Assembly (NCBI RefSeq): GCF_001592265.1
Contig: NZ_BCWP01000006.1
Coordinates: 1-64,000, forward strand
Length of the DNA: 64,000 bases
DNA from: Curvibacter delicatus NBRC 14919
GTDB taxonomy: Bacteria > Pseudomonadota > Gammaproteobacteria > Burkholderiales > Burkholderiaceae_C
Direction: 5' to 3'
The translations under genes and the position numbers were made by a program. Positions 36,852 to 45,495 of the stretch are shown piece after piece; position 1 is the first letter of the stretch, and every line of letters starts with the position of its first letter. Below the pieces are notes generated by a model that was not told where the DNA came from, searched no databases, and saw nothing but the letters and a program-made list of their open reading frames with translations.

Positions 36852-37397
36852 ATGCGGATCACCGTCCTCCTCTTCACCCTTTTGCTGGCCTTCAGCGCGC
36901 ATGCCAATCCGGCCGGCCAGGGTGACGACATGGACCATTTCCTGGCAGAAAAAGGCCTGCTGGGCAAAATCGGACAGATGGGCCAGAACGTCGGGAGCAA
37001 GGCGTCTGAACTGGTCGTGACGGCCATGGGCGCCTTGGGTGTTCCTTACCGCCGCGGTGGCAACAACTATGAAACCGGGTTCGATTGCAGCGGCTTCGTA
37101 CGCACCATGTACGAACAAACCCTGGGCCTGATGCTGCCGCGCCGTGCCGAGCAACAGGCCGCCGCCACGCAGAAAATTGATCGTTCCGAGCTGCAACCTG
37201 GTGATCTGGTGTTTTTCAACACCATGCGCCGCGCTTTCAGCCATGTCGGCATCTATGTCGGCGACAACAAGTTCATCCACTCGCCCAAACCAGGTGCCGA
37301 AGTGCGGGTAGAAGACATGCGCATTTCCTACTGGAGCCGCCGCTTCGACGGCGCCCGCCGCGTACCGGACCAATCGGCCCTCGCCCAGACCGAGTAA
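36852..37397 (+). CDS. Secreted NlpC/P60 peptidoglycan hydrolase
   Basis: A 181-residue cell-wall hydrolase with a signal peptide (cleavage after SAHA, about residue 18) and an NlpC/P60 domain from about residue 55. The catalytic residues are C79 (GFDCSGF), H131 (FSHVGIYVG) and H143 (KFIHSP). It probably cleaves gamma-D-glutamyl-diaminopimelate bonds in the periplasm. The ATG at 36852 is chosen because the in-frame ATG at 36840 falls inside the -10 box of the promoter. Confidence 0.9.
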   Translation: MRITVLLFTLLLAFSAHANPAGQGDDMDHFLAEKGLLGKIGQMGQNVGSKASELVVTAMGALGVPYRRGGNNYETGFDCSGFVRTMYEQTLGLMLPRRAEQQAAATQKIDRSELQPGDLVFFNTMRRAFSHVGIYVGDNKFIHSPKPGAEVRVEDMRISYWSRRFDGARRVPDQSALAQTE

Positions 37398-37502
37398 CCC
37401 TCCGGTCTGACTGGCGACGCAACTGCCCGCCCCTGAAGCTGCTGGCCCAGCACGCTGGCCTGATGCTCCGCGAGGCGTACCGCCCTCAGTCGCTCACTTT
37501 TC

Positions 37503-37540
37503 CATAGCTGCCAGCGCTTTTCCCTGAAGGGCTGGAGACC
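37503..37540. repeat. Comamonadaceae-type mini-repeat
   Basis: ATAGCTGCCAGCGCTT, then TTCCCTGAAGGGCTGGAGACC: an imperfect hairpin element of a kind I know as abundant in Comamonadaceae intergenic DNA. It lies between the NlpC gene and tpsA, which converge here. The rest of that 224-bp gap shows only the hairpin at 37585-37614. Confidence 0.55.
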
Positions 37541-37584
37541 AATTTCACCTCAAACTATCAGGCGCTCGCGATAGTCTGGCAGGC

Positions 37585-37614
37585 GCCCTGCCACGGCAGC
37601 CGCCGAAGCAGGGC
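37585..37614 (-). terminator. Hairpin downstream of tpsA
   Basis: GCCCTGC and GCAGGGC arms pair around a 16-nt G/C-rich loop, 8 nt past the tpsA stop. No T-tract follows. A possible transcript end for the tpsB-tpsA unit. Confidence 0.35.
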
Positions 37615-37621
37615 CGTGCGG

Positions 37622-40600
37622 TCATGAACGACCGGGCGAGAGGTCCACCTCCACGCCTTGCCCGCGGTCCAGCGATTCACCGGCCGCCTTGCCCGGCGCG
37701 TTGCGGGTCACGGTCAACGGCCGCGGTGCACCACCCGCTGCCACGGCAGCCCCGCCGGAGCCACCTCCAGAACCACCGCCGCTCGCGCCGCCCGAACTGG
37801 AGCCGTTACTTCCGTTGGAAGTCGACGAGCCCGACCCGGACCCCGACGAGCCGCCACCGGACTCACCCGAGCTGCTACCGGATGCCGTCGACCCGTTGCC
37901 ACCACCCGAGGACGATGCACCGGTGCCATTACCGGAGCCACCAGAACTGCCGCTGCCGCCGGTTGCTGCGGGAGACGTTCCGCCGCTAGTGCCGCCTGCG
38001 CTACCAGACCCGCCTGCCGCCGTCGCTGGCTGTGACGACAGCCCAACGCTGCTCGTCGGCATCACCGGAGCCGGTGCCTGCGTGGTCACCACGAACGTCG
38101 GCGGCGGCGGGGGCAGCACAATGATCGGCGGCCGGACGATCACCACCGACGCCGGCACCGTGTCCTCGTCACGTTGCGGCACGCCATTGATGAAGGTTGT
38201 GCCCGTCCCCTTGCTCTCAACCGCCGGGAAACTGCCACTGAAATAACTTTGCTTGGCCTCCACCACGACGTTGCCGGCGCGGCCACTAAGGTCGGCACGA
38301 CCGCCGGCGTTCAGGTTGGCGCTGATCACATTGAGGGCCAGGTTCATCGTGGTGTCAGCGCGGGCCGTCAAGGTTCCCGCCGTCACGCTGCCGCGGATCT
38401 CACGCCCATTCAAGGTGGCGCCGCCGCCGGCCGTCACGGCCGCATCCAGCATCTGCTGGGCAGTGGCTGTCACCGACGAGCCGCTGATGGTCCCGCTGAC
38501 GTTGCGGCCGCTCACCGTGGCAGTGCCACCAGCTGTGACATTGGCGGCCACATTGCCGTCACTGTTGAGCACCACGGCACCCGCGCTCGTCGTGGAGCCG
38601 GTCACATTGCCACTGGCCGTCAGTGAACTGGTCACGCCGGCCGCCGTGGCTTTGAGCGTGCTGTTGCTCAAGGCCACATCACCCCTTGCATCAATCGCAT
38701 AACCGCGCACCCAGAGGGTGTTGTCCAAGGTGAAGTTCCTGGCCGTCACGTTGAGCTGCCCCAGCGCATTGCCGTCGGCGCCGCCGCTGCGCAACGTCAC
38801 GTCGCCGCGGTTGCTGCCGTTGCCGGCATTGGTGGCCAGCGTCAGGCCAAAGGCGGTCGTCGCGTTGTTCTGGACCGCGCCACGAAGTGTTATGTCGCGA
38901 CCCTCGGTCGCCAGCGTGGTGTCGGCCAACAGCTTGATGCCGCCATCGAACACCAGCCCGCCGGCACCGGAGGCCGTCAGCTTGCCGCCAATGCCGGAGC
39001 CGGCAGCGCCCGAGGTGAGCGACAGGCTACGTAGCGTCACGTCGTTGAAGCTCAGGTTCATCAAGCGGTCCACCGTCACCGATTCGGCGTAGGTATCGGA
39101 CTTCACGTCCACCTTGCCGCCCCGCACCACTGCGTTGACGCCACCCTGAATGGTGTTGATCGGGGTCAGCACGCTGCCTTGGTTCCTATCCTCGACTGGC
39201 GTCTTTGCCACGGTCACGTGCGTGCGATTGGCTGACTTGTAGGCTTGGTCCTGCACTTTCCAGCTTCTGTTGGCTGCGCTCAAATCCAGCAAATGCTGCT
39301 GCCATGCCAAGGTGGGTGCATCCTCCTTCAGGTGCTCAGTCGAGCTGGAATACTTGTTCAGATTGAGGTTCAGCCCCCACTCGTTGCCAACATCACCCTC
39401 ACGGTTGTTTTCGATGGCGATACCCGCACCGCCGGTGTACTGCACCGAGATGCCGCTCTTGGTGTTCTCGATCCGGTTGCCTGAAACTGTATTGCCGGTA
39501 CCGTTATTGCCGTCGATCAGGATGCCGGTGCGCACGTCATGAATGTTGTTGTTGCGAAGAGTAAAACCAGTCGCTCCGCTTTTCACCACAATGCCGCGGC
39601 TGACATTGGGCTTGCTCGTAGCGTAATAGTCGTAGTACGGTGCATTGATCGGCCCGGCGATTTCCATGCCCTCCACCGTCACGTTGTTGGCTTTGATCGT
39701 GATGGCGTCCACCCCGTTCACCACGCTCAGATCGGGCACCTCCAGCTTGGCACCGTCCACACCCTTGAGGGTCTGGTTGGCCTTGTTCATGCTTACCTGC
39801 TCGGTATAGCTTCCCGTGCCGACGTTGATGGTGCTACCAATGGCGGCGGCGTCGACTCCACGTTGGATACTGCCACTACTTTGCGTCACATAGACGTTGC
39901 CAGTATTCCATGTCACCAAGCCGAGCCCGCTAACGTCCAGTGCGTGCCCCACGCGATCCTCGATGTCGAATCCGTTGCTCGCACCGGTGAAAATGGCGTG
40001 AGTGGCATCAACGTTGGTCTTGACGTTGTTCTGGCTGTTAGCACCCGAAACGATGTTCATCGAGTACGTCGGGCTGGTGCCCGTACCGGTGACTGTCCGG
40101 TCTGGCACGCCGAAAGTAGTGTTGCCAATGTTGAGCGTCGAACTCAGTCCCTCCAGGAACATGCCATGGCCGACGGTCTGGTTCAAGCGAACATTGTTGA
40201 AGGAGACGTTGGCCATCGAGCCATACTCAAAAAGGTGAATCGCATGCCCTGGACCACCCGGATTCCAAGTGCCAGCGCTGCCGCTGGGACGAAGGAAACT
40301 GCCCGCCAGCGTGATGTTGTCGAACACCCAGGTACCGGCGTCATACACGGCATTGGTACTGGCATTGTGATAGCCGCGGAAATGGATACCCGTATGTTCG
40401 GTGTTGCCGGTGATCGTCAGATCTTTCAGCGTCGCATTGCCGTTGTAGTAGTTGAAGTGGATGTCACCCTGGCCGAGTGACGTTGCATTGGCTGAAGGCG
40501 CACCATTGCCTTCGAAGGTACTGTTGAGCAACGACACATTCGCCAACCCCGGAATGCCAGCCGTTGCCGAGCCATTGGCCGTGAAACCAAACACGCCGTT

Positions 40601-43450
40601 GCCACGGAACTCACTGTTCTGGACCGTGAGCTGCCCCAGCACGGTATTGCTCTCGACACTCACGCCGGCAGTCGGTGCATCACGGAAGGTGAAACCATCG
40701 ATGACTACCGTCGAATTTGCGCCAATATTGCCGCTGACCGTGACGGCATTGCCGCTGGTTGGATCGAGGATGGACTGCCCGGCGCCGGCGCCATCCAGCG
40801 TCAGCGCCTTGGTGATGTTGACGCTCTCCGCATACGTCCCGGCCGCCACATTGACTTGGGCCCCACTGTCCGCTTGGTTGACTGCCGTGTTAATCGACAT
40901 GGCCCGGGTTCCACCACCGGCAAGGTTGCCAACGCCGACCTCGAAGTTCTGCGTTGTTGTCGAGCCATTCCAGCCCTGGATGTAGCCGGCACTAGCGCTG
41001 TAACTCGGATTCGCGGAGGACGAATTGACAGCGAAATCGTACGCCTTCTGCTTCGTGGCCTGCAGCCAAGTGTACTGACTGCTGTCCGTATTGGCGGTTG
41101 CATTGCGCACCGCATAGTCAAAGCCGGCAATGCTCAGCGCACCGAAATCTTTGGATGCCGACTGATCCTGCAGGTACACCGGGTTCAATTCATTGAAGTG
41201 ATTGTTCCCCTCGACGGTGATGTTGTTCACCTGCTGGTTGTAGTAGGTATTCGCCTGGTAGATGGCCAGACCACCCCAGATGTTGTTCAAGCTCGTGGTG
41301 TTGCGAACCCTTACATTGGCGCTGTCGGTCAACTGCAGACCTGCACCTTTGGTTTCCACACCATCGCTGACCCTGGCGCCGTTAAGCGTCACGTTGTCGA
41401 TCAAGGCACCGTCGACACCATTCAAGTCCAACTCGGCCCGGCCAGCGCCGCGGCTGGTCACGTTGCGAATGGTGAAATTGCGCAGCCGCGCGTCAGCCGA
41501 ACCGCCAGGAGAGACCTTGATGCCATAAGCTGTTCCAACGTCGTTGGATGGCCCGTAGAGCGAAAAACCACTCAACGTCACGTCATCGGCCGTGACATAC
41601 ATGCCGTAATTGCCCGTGACACCTCGCGCGTCAATGAGGGTCTGCGCCTCACCTGCACCATCCAGCGTAACGCTCTTGTTGACATTAAGCGTGGAGGCCA
41701 CGGTATAGGTCCCAGCCCTGACTTGCACCGTTCCGCCCTTCACCACGGCATTGATGCCGGACTGAATGGTCTTGAGCGGCTGACGTGCATTGCCCAGCCC
41801 ATTCCCCAGGTTGAAGTCGTCGACAGCTGTGACGGTGCTGTCGTCATCCACGATCACACGCGTGCGATTCGAGGTTGCGTACTTGCGGTCTTCAACCGCC
41901 ATCTGGTTGTTCGCATTGGCCAATGCGAGCAGTGACGCCTGCCACTCGGTGGGGGCATCGCCGGTATTGGAATTCGCGCTATTGATGTTGAGGCCGATCC
42001 CCCATTCGTTGCCTATGCTGCCCTCTCGGTTGCCGGTCATCGTGACACCGGTTCCATTGGTGTACTGGAACAGAATGCCGCCCTTGGTGTTCTCGATCTC
42101 GTTGTTGGTGATCGATCCAACGTTGCCCGTGCCAAAGACGCGTATCCCGGTACGGACGTCATGGATATTGTTGCCTGTGATGTTGAAGCCGGTAACGTTC
42201 TGGTCGACGAAAATGCCCACGCTGGCGGGCGTCGCGTTCCACTGATCAGTTGTCAGTGACGAATACGGCGCAGTCAGCGGCCCTTCAATTTCCAGCCCTT
42301 GAACGGTCACATTGTTGGCCAACACCTCGACGCCCTTCGTTGCACTGTTCGGCACGACGATCTTGGCGTTGTCAACCCCACGCAAGGTCATATTGGCCTT
42401 GTTCAATTTGACCTGTTGGTTGAAGGTGCCGGCCTGCAACTCCACCGTCGCGCCGGCACCCGCCGTGCCGGTCTTGGCGATCTGCAACGCATCCAGGATC
42501 GATGCCGTGTCATGCACCTGGATGGTGTTGGAATTGCCTGCGATACTGGGCGCATCAAGGTCGGACTTGAGTACGACCGTATCGCCATCGACCACGATGG
42601 CACTGCTCGCTTGCTGCACACCTTGCAGGTTGATGACACCAGACACCAGATTGGCCGCGTCACCCGTGCTCAGCAGAATGGTCTTACCCTCCAGGCGCGC
42701 CCCTGCCATATTGCTGATCGTGGCATTGGTGCCCTGCGCCCCGGCGGGCACCGCAAACTCGTACAACCCGCTGTTGAGCGACACCGTGGCCCGGTCAGCA
42801 CCGGAAAGTGCAATGCGCCCGCCTGTGGCGATGATCGCCCCCTTGTTGACCACGGATGGTGCCACCAAGGCCACCAGACCGGCATTTTCCGCCGTGATGC
42901 TGCCTTCGTTGGTGATACTGCCGCTGATCGCAGCGTCAATGGTGATCGGTCCTTCGGCCATGAACTGCGACTGGTCGATGCGACCGGTGGTCACGATCAA
43001 CGACCCGACATTGATGTTCGCTCCCTGATGGAAATAGACCCCGTTGGGATTCATCAGCACCACGGTGCCGTTGGCCGTCATGCTGCCGTAGATCTGTGAC
43101 ATGTTGGCACTGGCGGCCACGCGGTTGAGCACCGCTGAACTCACATCAGGCTGAATGAACTGGACGGTCTTGCCTGCATCGATGTTGAACGATTGCCAGT
43201 CGAGCACCGCGCGCTGCGTTGACTGCGTCAGCGTCAGTTGGCTGCTCGTGAGTTGAGAACTCACCGTACCTGCCGCCACCGTGCCACCGGTGGGCAGCCC
43301 CGCCACAGTCCCGGGGTTGATGGTGTCGGCCCAGAGCGGCGCACTGAAGCACAAGGCCACGGCCAAGGGCAAGGTCTTGAGGGCCGGACGGGCCGTCTCG
43401 GCGCGCGGCCGGCGGTGGTGTTTCGAGAACCTGCGTTGTTGACTTGTCAT
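37622..43450 (-). CDS. Two-partner secretion exoprotein (TpsA, FHA-like)
   Basis: A 1942-residue secreted protein. Residues 1-41 form a basic, long signal peptide ending SAPLWA. The TPS domain follows (about 42-290), with QRAVLDWQSFNI and the hallmark MNPNGVYF near 131-138. The body is right-handed beta-helix, rich in Asn/Gly/Val repeats. A ~230-residue module at about 347-572 recurs at 1218-1448 (NNIHDVRTGI, NREGxxGNEWG, NRTxV). The C terminus has IIVLPPPPPTF, then ~95 residues of Gly/Ser low complexity, then a charged tail. Probable adhesin, secreted by the upstream TpsB; no clear toxin domain is visible. GGAGAG precedes the ATG. Confidence 0.9.
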   Translation of the reverse strand: MTSQQRRFSKHHRRPRAETARPALKTLPLAVALCFSAPLWADTINPGTVAGLPTGGTVAAGTVSSQLTSSQLTLTQSTQRAVLDWQSFNIDAGKTVQFIQPDVSSAVLNRVAASANMSQIYGSMTANGTVVLMNPNGVYFHQGANINVGSLIVTTGRIDQSQFMAEGPITIDAAISGSITNEGSITAENAGLVALVAPSVVNKGAIIATGGRIALSGADRATVSLNSGLYEFAVPAGAQGTNATISNMAGARLEGKTILLSTGDAANLVSGVINLQGVQQASSAIVVDGDTVVLKSDLDAPSIAGNSNTIQVHDTASILDALQIAKTGTAGAGATVELQAGTFNQQVKLNKANMTLRGVDNAKIVVPNSATKGVEVLANNVTVQGLEIEGPLTAPYSSLTTDQWNATPASVGIFVDQNVTGFNITGNNIHDVRTGIRVFGTGNVGSITNNEIENTKGGILFQYTNGTGVTMTGNREGSIGNEWGIGLNINSANSNTGDAPTEWQASLLALANANNQMAVEDRKYATSNRTRVIVDDDSTVTAVDDFNLGNGLGNARQPLKTIQSGINAVVKGGTVQVRAGTYTVASTLNVNKSVTLDGAGEAQTLIDARGVTGNYGMYVTADDVTLSGFSLYGPSNDVGTAYGIKVSPGGSADARLRNFTIRNVTSRGAGRAELDLNGVDGALIDNVTLNGARVSDGVETKGAGLQLTDSANVRVRNTTSLNNIWGGLAIYQANTYYNQQVNNITVEGNNHFNELNPVYLQDQSASKDFGALSIAGFDYAVRNATANTDSSQYTWLQATKQKAYDFAVNSSSANPSYSASAGYIQGWNGSTTTQNFEVGVGNLAGGGTRAMSINTAVNQADSGAQVNVAAGTYAESVNITKALTLDGAGAGQSILDPTSGNAVTVSGNIGANSTVVIDGFTFRDAPTAGVSVESNTVLGQLTVQNSEFRGNGVFGFTANGSATAGIPGLANVSLLNSTFEGNGAPSANATSLGQGDIHFNYYNGNATLKDLTITGNTEHTGIHFRGYHNASTNAVYDAGTWVFDNITLAGSFLRPSGSAGTWNPGGPGHAIHLFEYGSMANVSFNNVRLNQTVGHGMFLEGLSSTLNIGNTTFGVPDRTVTGTGTSPTYSMNIVSGANSQNNVKTNVDATHAIFTGASNGFDIEDRVGHALDVSGLGLVTWNTGNVYVTQSSGSIQRGVDAAAIGSTINVGTGSYTEQVSMNKANQTLKGVDGAKLEVPDLSVVNGVDAITIKANNVTVEGMEIAGPINAPYYDYYATSKPNVSRGIVVKSGATGFTLRNNNIHDVRTGILIDGNNGTGNTVSGNRIENTKSGISVQYTGGAGIAIENNREGDVGNEWGLNLNLNKYSSSTEHLKEDAPTLAWQQHLLDLSAANRSWKVQDQAYKSANRTHVTVAKTPVEDRNQGSVLTPINTIQGGVNAVVRGGKVDVKSDTYAESVTVDRLMNLSFNDVTLRSLSLTSGAAGSGIGGKLTASGAGGLVFDGGIKLLADTTLATEGRDITLRGAVQNNATTAFGLTLATNAGNGSNRGDVTLRSGGADGNALGQLNVTARNFTLDNTLWVRGYAIDARGDVALSNSTLKATAAGVTSSLTASGNVTGSTTSAGAVVLNSDGNVAANVTAGGTATVSGRNVSGTISGSSVTATAQQMLDAAVTAGGGATLNGREIRGSVTAGTLTARADTTMNLALNVISANLNAGGRADLSGRAGNVVVEAKQSYFSGSFPAVESKGTGTTFINGVPQRDEDTVPASVVIVRPPIIVLPPPPPTFVVTTQAPAPVMPTSSVGLSSQPATAAGGSGSAGGTSGGTSPAATGGSGSSGGSGNGTGASSSGGGNGSTASGSSSGESGGGSSGSGSGSSTSNGSNGSSSGGASGGGSGGGSGGAAVAAGGAPRPLTVTRNAPGKAAGESLDRGQGVEVDLSPGRS
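39107..39799 (-). repeat. TpsA internal module, second copy
   Basis: It encodes about residues 1218-1448 and is homologous to 41735-42412. Both begin MNKAN/LNKAN with (T)L(K/R)GVD, contain NNIHDVRTGI and end (N/K)TIQ(G/S)G(V/I)NAVV. Boundaries are approximate. Confidence 0.75.
41735..42412 (-). repeat. TpsA internal module, first copy
   Basis: It encodes about residues 347-572. Similarity to the second copy is continuous at protein level, with a shared NREGxxGNEWG segment, a shared DAPT-W motif and a shared NRTxV segment. This indicates an ancient intragenic duplication of a beta-helix unit about 2.6 kb apart. Confidence 0.75.
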
Positions 43451-43485
43451 CTCGCTCTCCTTCCCTCACTCATGTCCTGACCAAC

Positions 43486-45228
43486 TTAGAAACGAACCAT
43501 CAGCGATGCCAACAGGCGCATCGTCTTGCCACTGTCCGGCGAGCTGCTGGCCAGCGGCTTGGTCAAAGGCCAGACAGCCTCCACCTGCGCCGTCACGTTG
43601 CCAGCCATGAACAGCCGCGCGCCAACGCCGGCGGACGCCAGGCTTTGTGTGGCCGGCGTCCCAGCCGACTGCACCACCACTTGGGTGACCTCGCCGATTT
43701 CGTAGAAACCCAGCAGTTGATAGGCCGGCAGCCATGACAATGTCGAGTTCGCCTGGTAACGCGGCTCCAAACGCACGGCCAAGCCACGATCGCCCACCAG
43801 TTCAGCCGACTCATAGGCGCGGCCGATCTTGCGCCCGCCCAGGGCCATCTGCTCGGAGGACAGCAAAGGCGTATCCCCGGTCCACTGGCCCAGCACACCC
43901 AACGTCAAGGCCCAGCGGGCGCTCAGGGGCTGGACGCGCGTGTAGTCGAAAGTCAGCTTGCTGAACATGCTGTCCGCTCCGGCACGACTTTTCAAGGGGT
44001 CGGCCTTGGTGGTGCCGCCCACGCCCTGGCTGACATCTAGCTCCAGCGTGTTCTGGCCGTCCCAGCGGTCCAACAGCAACCAGCTCAGGCCGGCACGGAT
44101 GGCCCGGATGCGGTCCTCGGTGGTGCGTGTCCCCCCGCTGCTGCCATCGATGTCGGTAACGTCATACGTCAGGCGGCTCAATACGCTCTGGTTGCGCGTG
44201 CGCAGCAGCGGGTACCCCAGCGAGAGGGACACGCCTTCCGAGCGCCCCTGGATATCGTTGGCCTTGAGGCTGTCGCCCGGTTGGGTGCGCGCCTGTGACA
44301 CCGTCACCCCCACCTTCAGACCTTCGTGGTTCAGCGTCTGGCTGTAAGCCAGCTGGTGGTAGGCCATCTCGGTGTCGCCGGTGCCCACACCGATGTAGCG
44401 CCACTGGTCGTTGACGCCCAGCAGCTGGTTGACCGACAGGCCCAGCATGGCTTGGTTGGGCCCGATGTAGCGGGTGCCGTAGTTGTCGACCGAGGCAAAA
44501 CCTTCGACGTTCTTGATCTTGGCAATCAAGGTCAGGTCTGCCGCGCCCGGCACATCGGACGGCGTCAACACGCTGCGCAACTGCACACCAGGGAACTCGT
44601 TGGCAATCAGCAGGTACCTTTCCAGCACCTCGGCGCGCAGGGGCCGGATCGACTTGATCTCTTCCCCGATCGCGGCGAGTTCCTTGCGCACCCGCTCGTC
44701 CCCTTCGAGGAACACCTCGTGCACATAACCTTCGATCACGCGCAGCGTCAGCCGGCCATCGGTGAGCGTCTGCGGCGGGACAATCACCAGCGAGAGGAAA
44801 TAACCCGCATTGCGGTAGTAGGCGGTCAGCGCCTGCGCCAGACCGAAAATGTCGCTGCCGGTGATCTCGCGGCCGAGGTAGGTGTCTGTCTGTTCTCGCA
44901 ACTGCGCCGGCGTGAAGACGGTGGCCCCGTCGACGCGGATCTCGCGCAAAGTCACGCGGATGGCTTTGACCGCTTCGGGGATTTCCTCGCGCACGCCGGC
45001 CTTGATTTCCGGCAGTTGTGTCTCACGAGGCGGGGATACCGGCACGTCAAAGCGTTCCCGCAGACGAGCCGGATCAACGCTCGCTGGCGGTGGATCGGCT
45101 TGTGCGTGTGCCACGACAGACACAGCAGCCAACCCCAGCACGCATGCCCAGCGCGCGATGCGCGAGCACGCCGAACCACCGGCAGCAGTCCCCTGCTCGC
45201 CGGTAGCGCCTTTTTTTATGCGCTCCAT
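43486..45228 (-). CDS. TpsB outer-membrane transporter (ShlB/FhaC family)
   Basis: A 580-residue Omp85-superfamily transporter. A signal peptide ends at about AHA (residue 42). A POTRA-type region covers about 90-170 (IRVDGATVFTPAQLREQTD, GYFLSLVIVPPQTL), followed by a ShlB-type periplasmic part and a C-terminal beta-barrel ending in the expected Phe (LMVRF). It exports the adjacent TpsA across the outer membrane by recognising its TPS domain. The ATG at 45228 is preferred over a TTG at 45258 because AGGAGG lies 9 nt upstream. The gene precedes tpsA by 35 bp. Confidence 0.93.
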   Translation of the reverse strand: MERIKKGATGEQGTAAGGSACSRIARWACVLGLAAVSVVAHAQADPPPASVDPARLRERFDVPVSPPRETQLPEIKAGVREEIPEAVKAIRVTLREIRVDGATVFTPAQLREQTDTYLGREITGSDIFGLAQALTAYYRNAGYFLSLVIVPPQTLTDGRLTLRVIEGYVHEVFLEGDERVRKELAAIGEEIKSIRPLRAEVLERYLLIANEFPGVQLRSVLTPSDVPGAADLTLIAKIKNVEGFASVDNYGTRYIGPNQAMLGLSVNQLLGVNDQWRYIGVGTGDTEMAYHQLAYSQTLNHEGLKVGVTVSQARTQPGDSLKANDIQGRSEGVSLSLGYPLLRTRNQSVLSRLTYDVTDIDGSSGGTRTTEDRIRAIRAGLSWLLLDRWDGQNTLELDVSQGVGGTTKADPLKSRAGADSMFSKLTFDYTRVQPLSARWALTLGVLGQWTGDTPLLSSEQMALGGRKIGRAYESAELVGDRGLAVRLEPRYQANSTLSWLPAYQLLGFYEIGEVTQVVVQSAGTPATQSLASAGVGARLFMAGNVTAQVEAVWPLTKPLASSSPDSGKTMRLLASLMVRF

Positions 45229-45334
45229 CCCCCCATTCCTCCTGCGAAGACAGCTCAAGCAATGGGGGTGCTTTTTGTTTTTTGATGCAGCCTTGCTGTC
45301 CAGGCTGCCCCCTCCCTACGATGAACCTGCTTTC

Positions 45335-45364
45335 ATTGTAACGAGATGTGTTGATGTGTGACAA
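45335..45364 (-). promoter_or_regulatory. Sigma-70 promoter of tpsB-tpsA
   Basis: On the minus strand, TTGTCA (45359-45364), an 18-bp spacer and TACAAT (45335-45340). The predicted start near 45328 gives a ~100-nt leader before tpsB that contains a small GCAGCC/GGCTGC hairpin. It makes tpsB-tpsA independent of the acyltransferase gene upstream. Confidence 0.6.
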
Positions 45365-45479
45365 CCCGGGATTTAACCCTTATCAGAGAAGCGTTTCCCC
45401 AATGAGGATGACGCACGCCATGCGCACCCCTTTGTTACAAATAGCGCGGTTCAGTGTTTGTTCGGCTCACAGTCAGCCA

Positions 45480-45495
45480 CGCTCTCAAGAGAGCG
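45480..45495 (-). terminator. Palindrome at the GNAT stop codon
   Basis: CGCTCTC and GAGAGCG with AA between them span the stop codon of the acyltransferase gene. It has no T-tract and almost no loop, so termination is doubtful. The rest of the 256-bp gap to tpsB holds only the tpsB promoter. Confidence 0.3.

Noticed and set aside
37740-38030. Short G/S-codon repeats in tpsA that might look like a CRISPR or minisatellite
   Set aside because: They encode an in-frame Gly/Ser-rich tail, with irregular spacing and no constant repeat/spacer structure.
37622-43450. TpsA as a CDI toxin (CdiA-like)
   Set aside because: No VENN-type pretoxin motif, no variable C-terminal toxin domain and no small immunity gene downstream; the C terminus is low-complexity.
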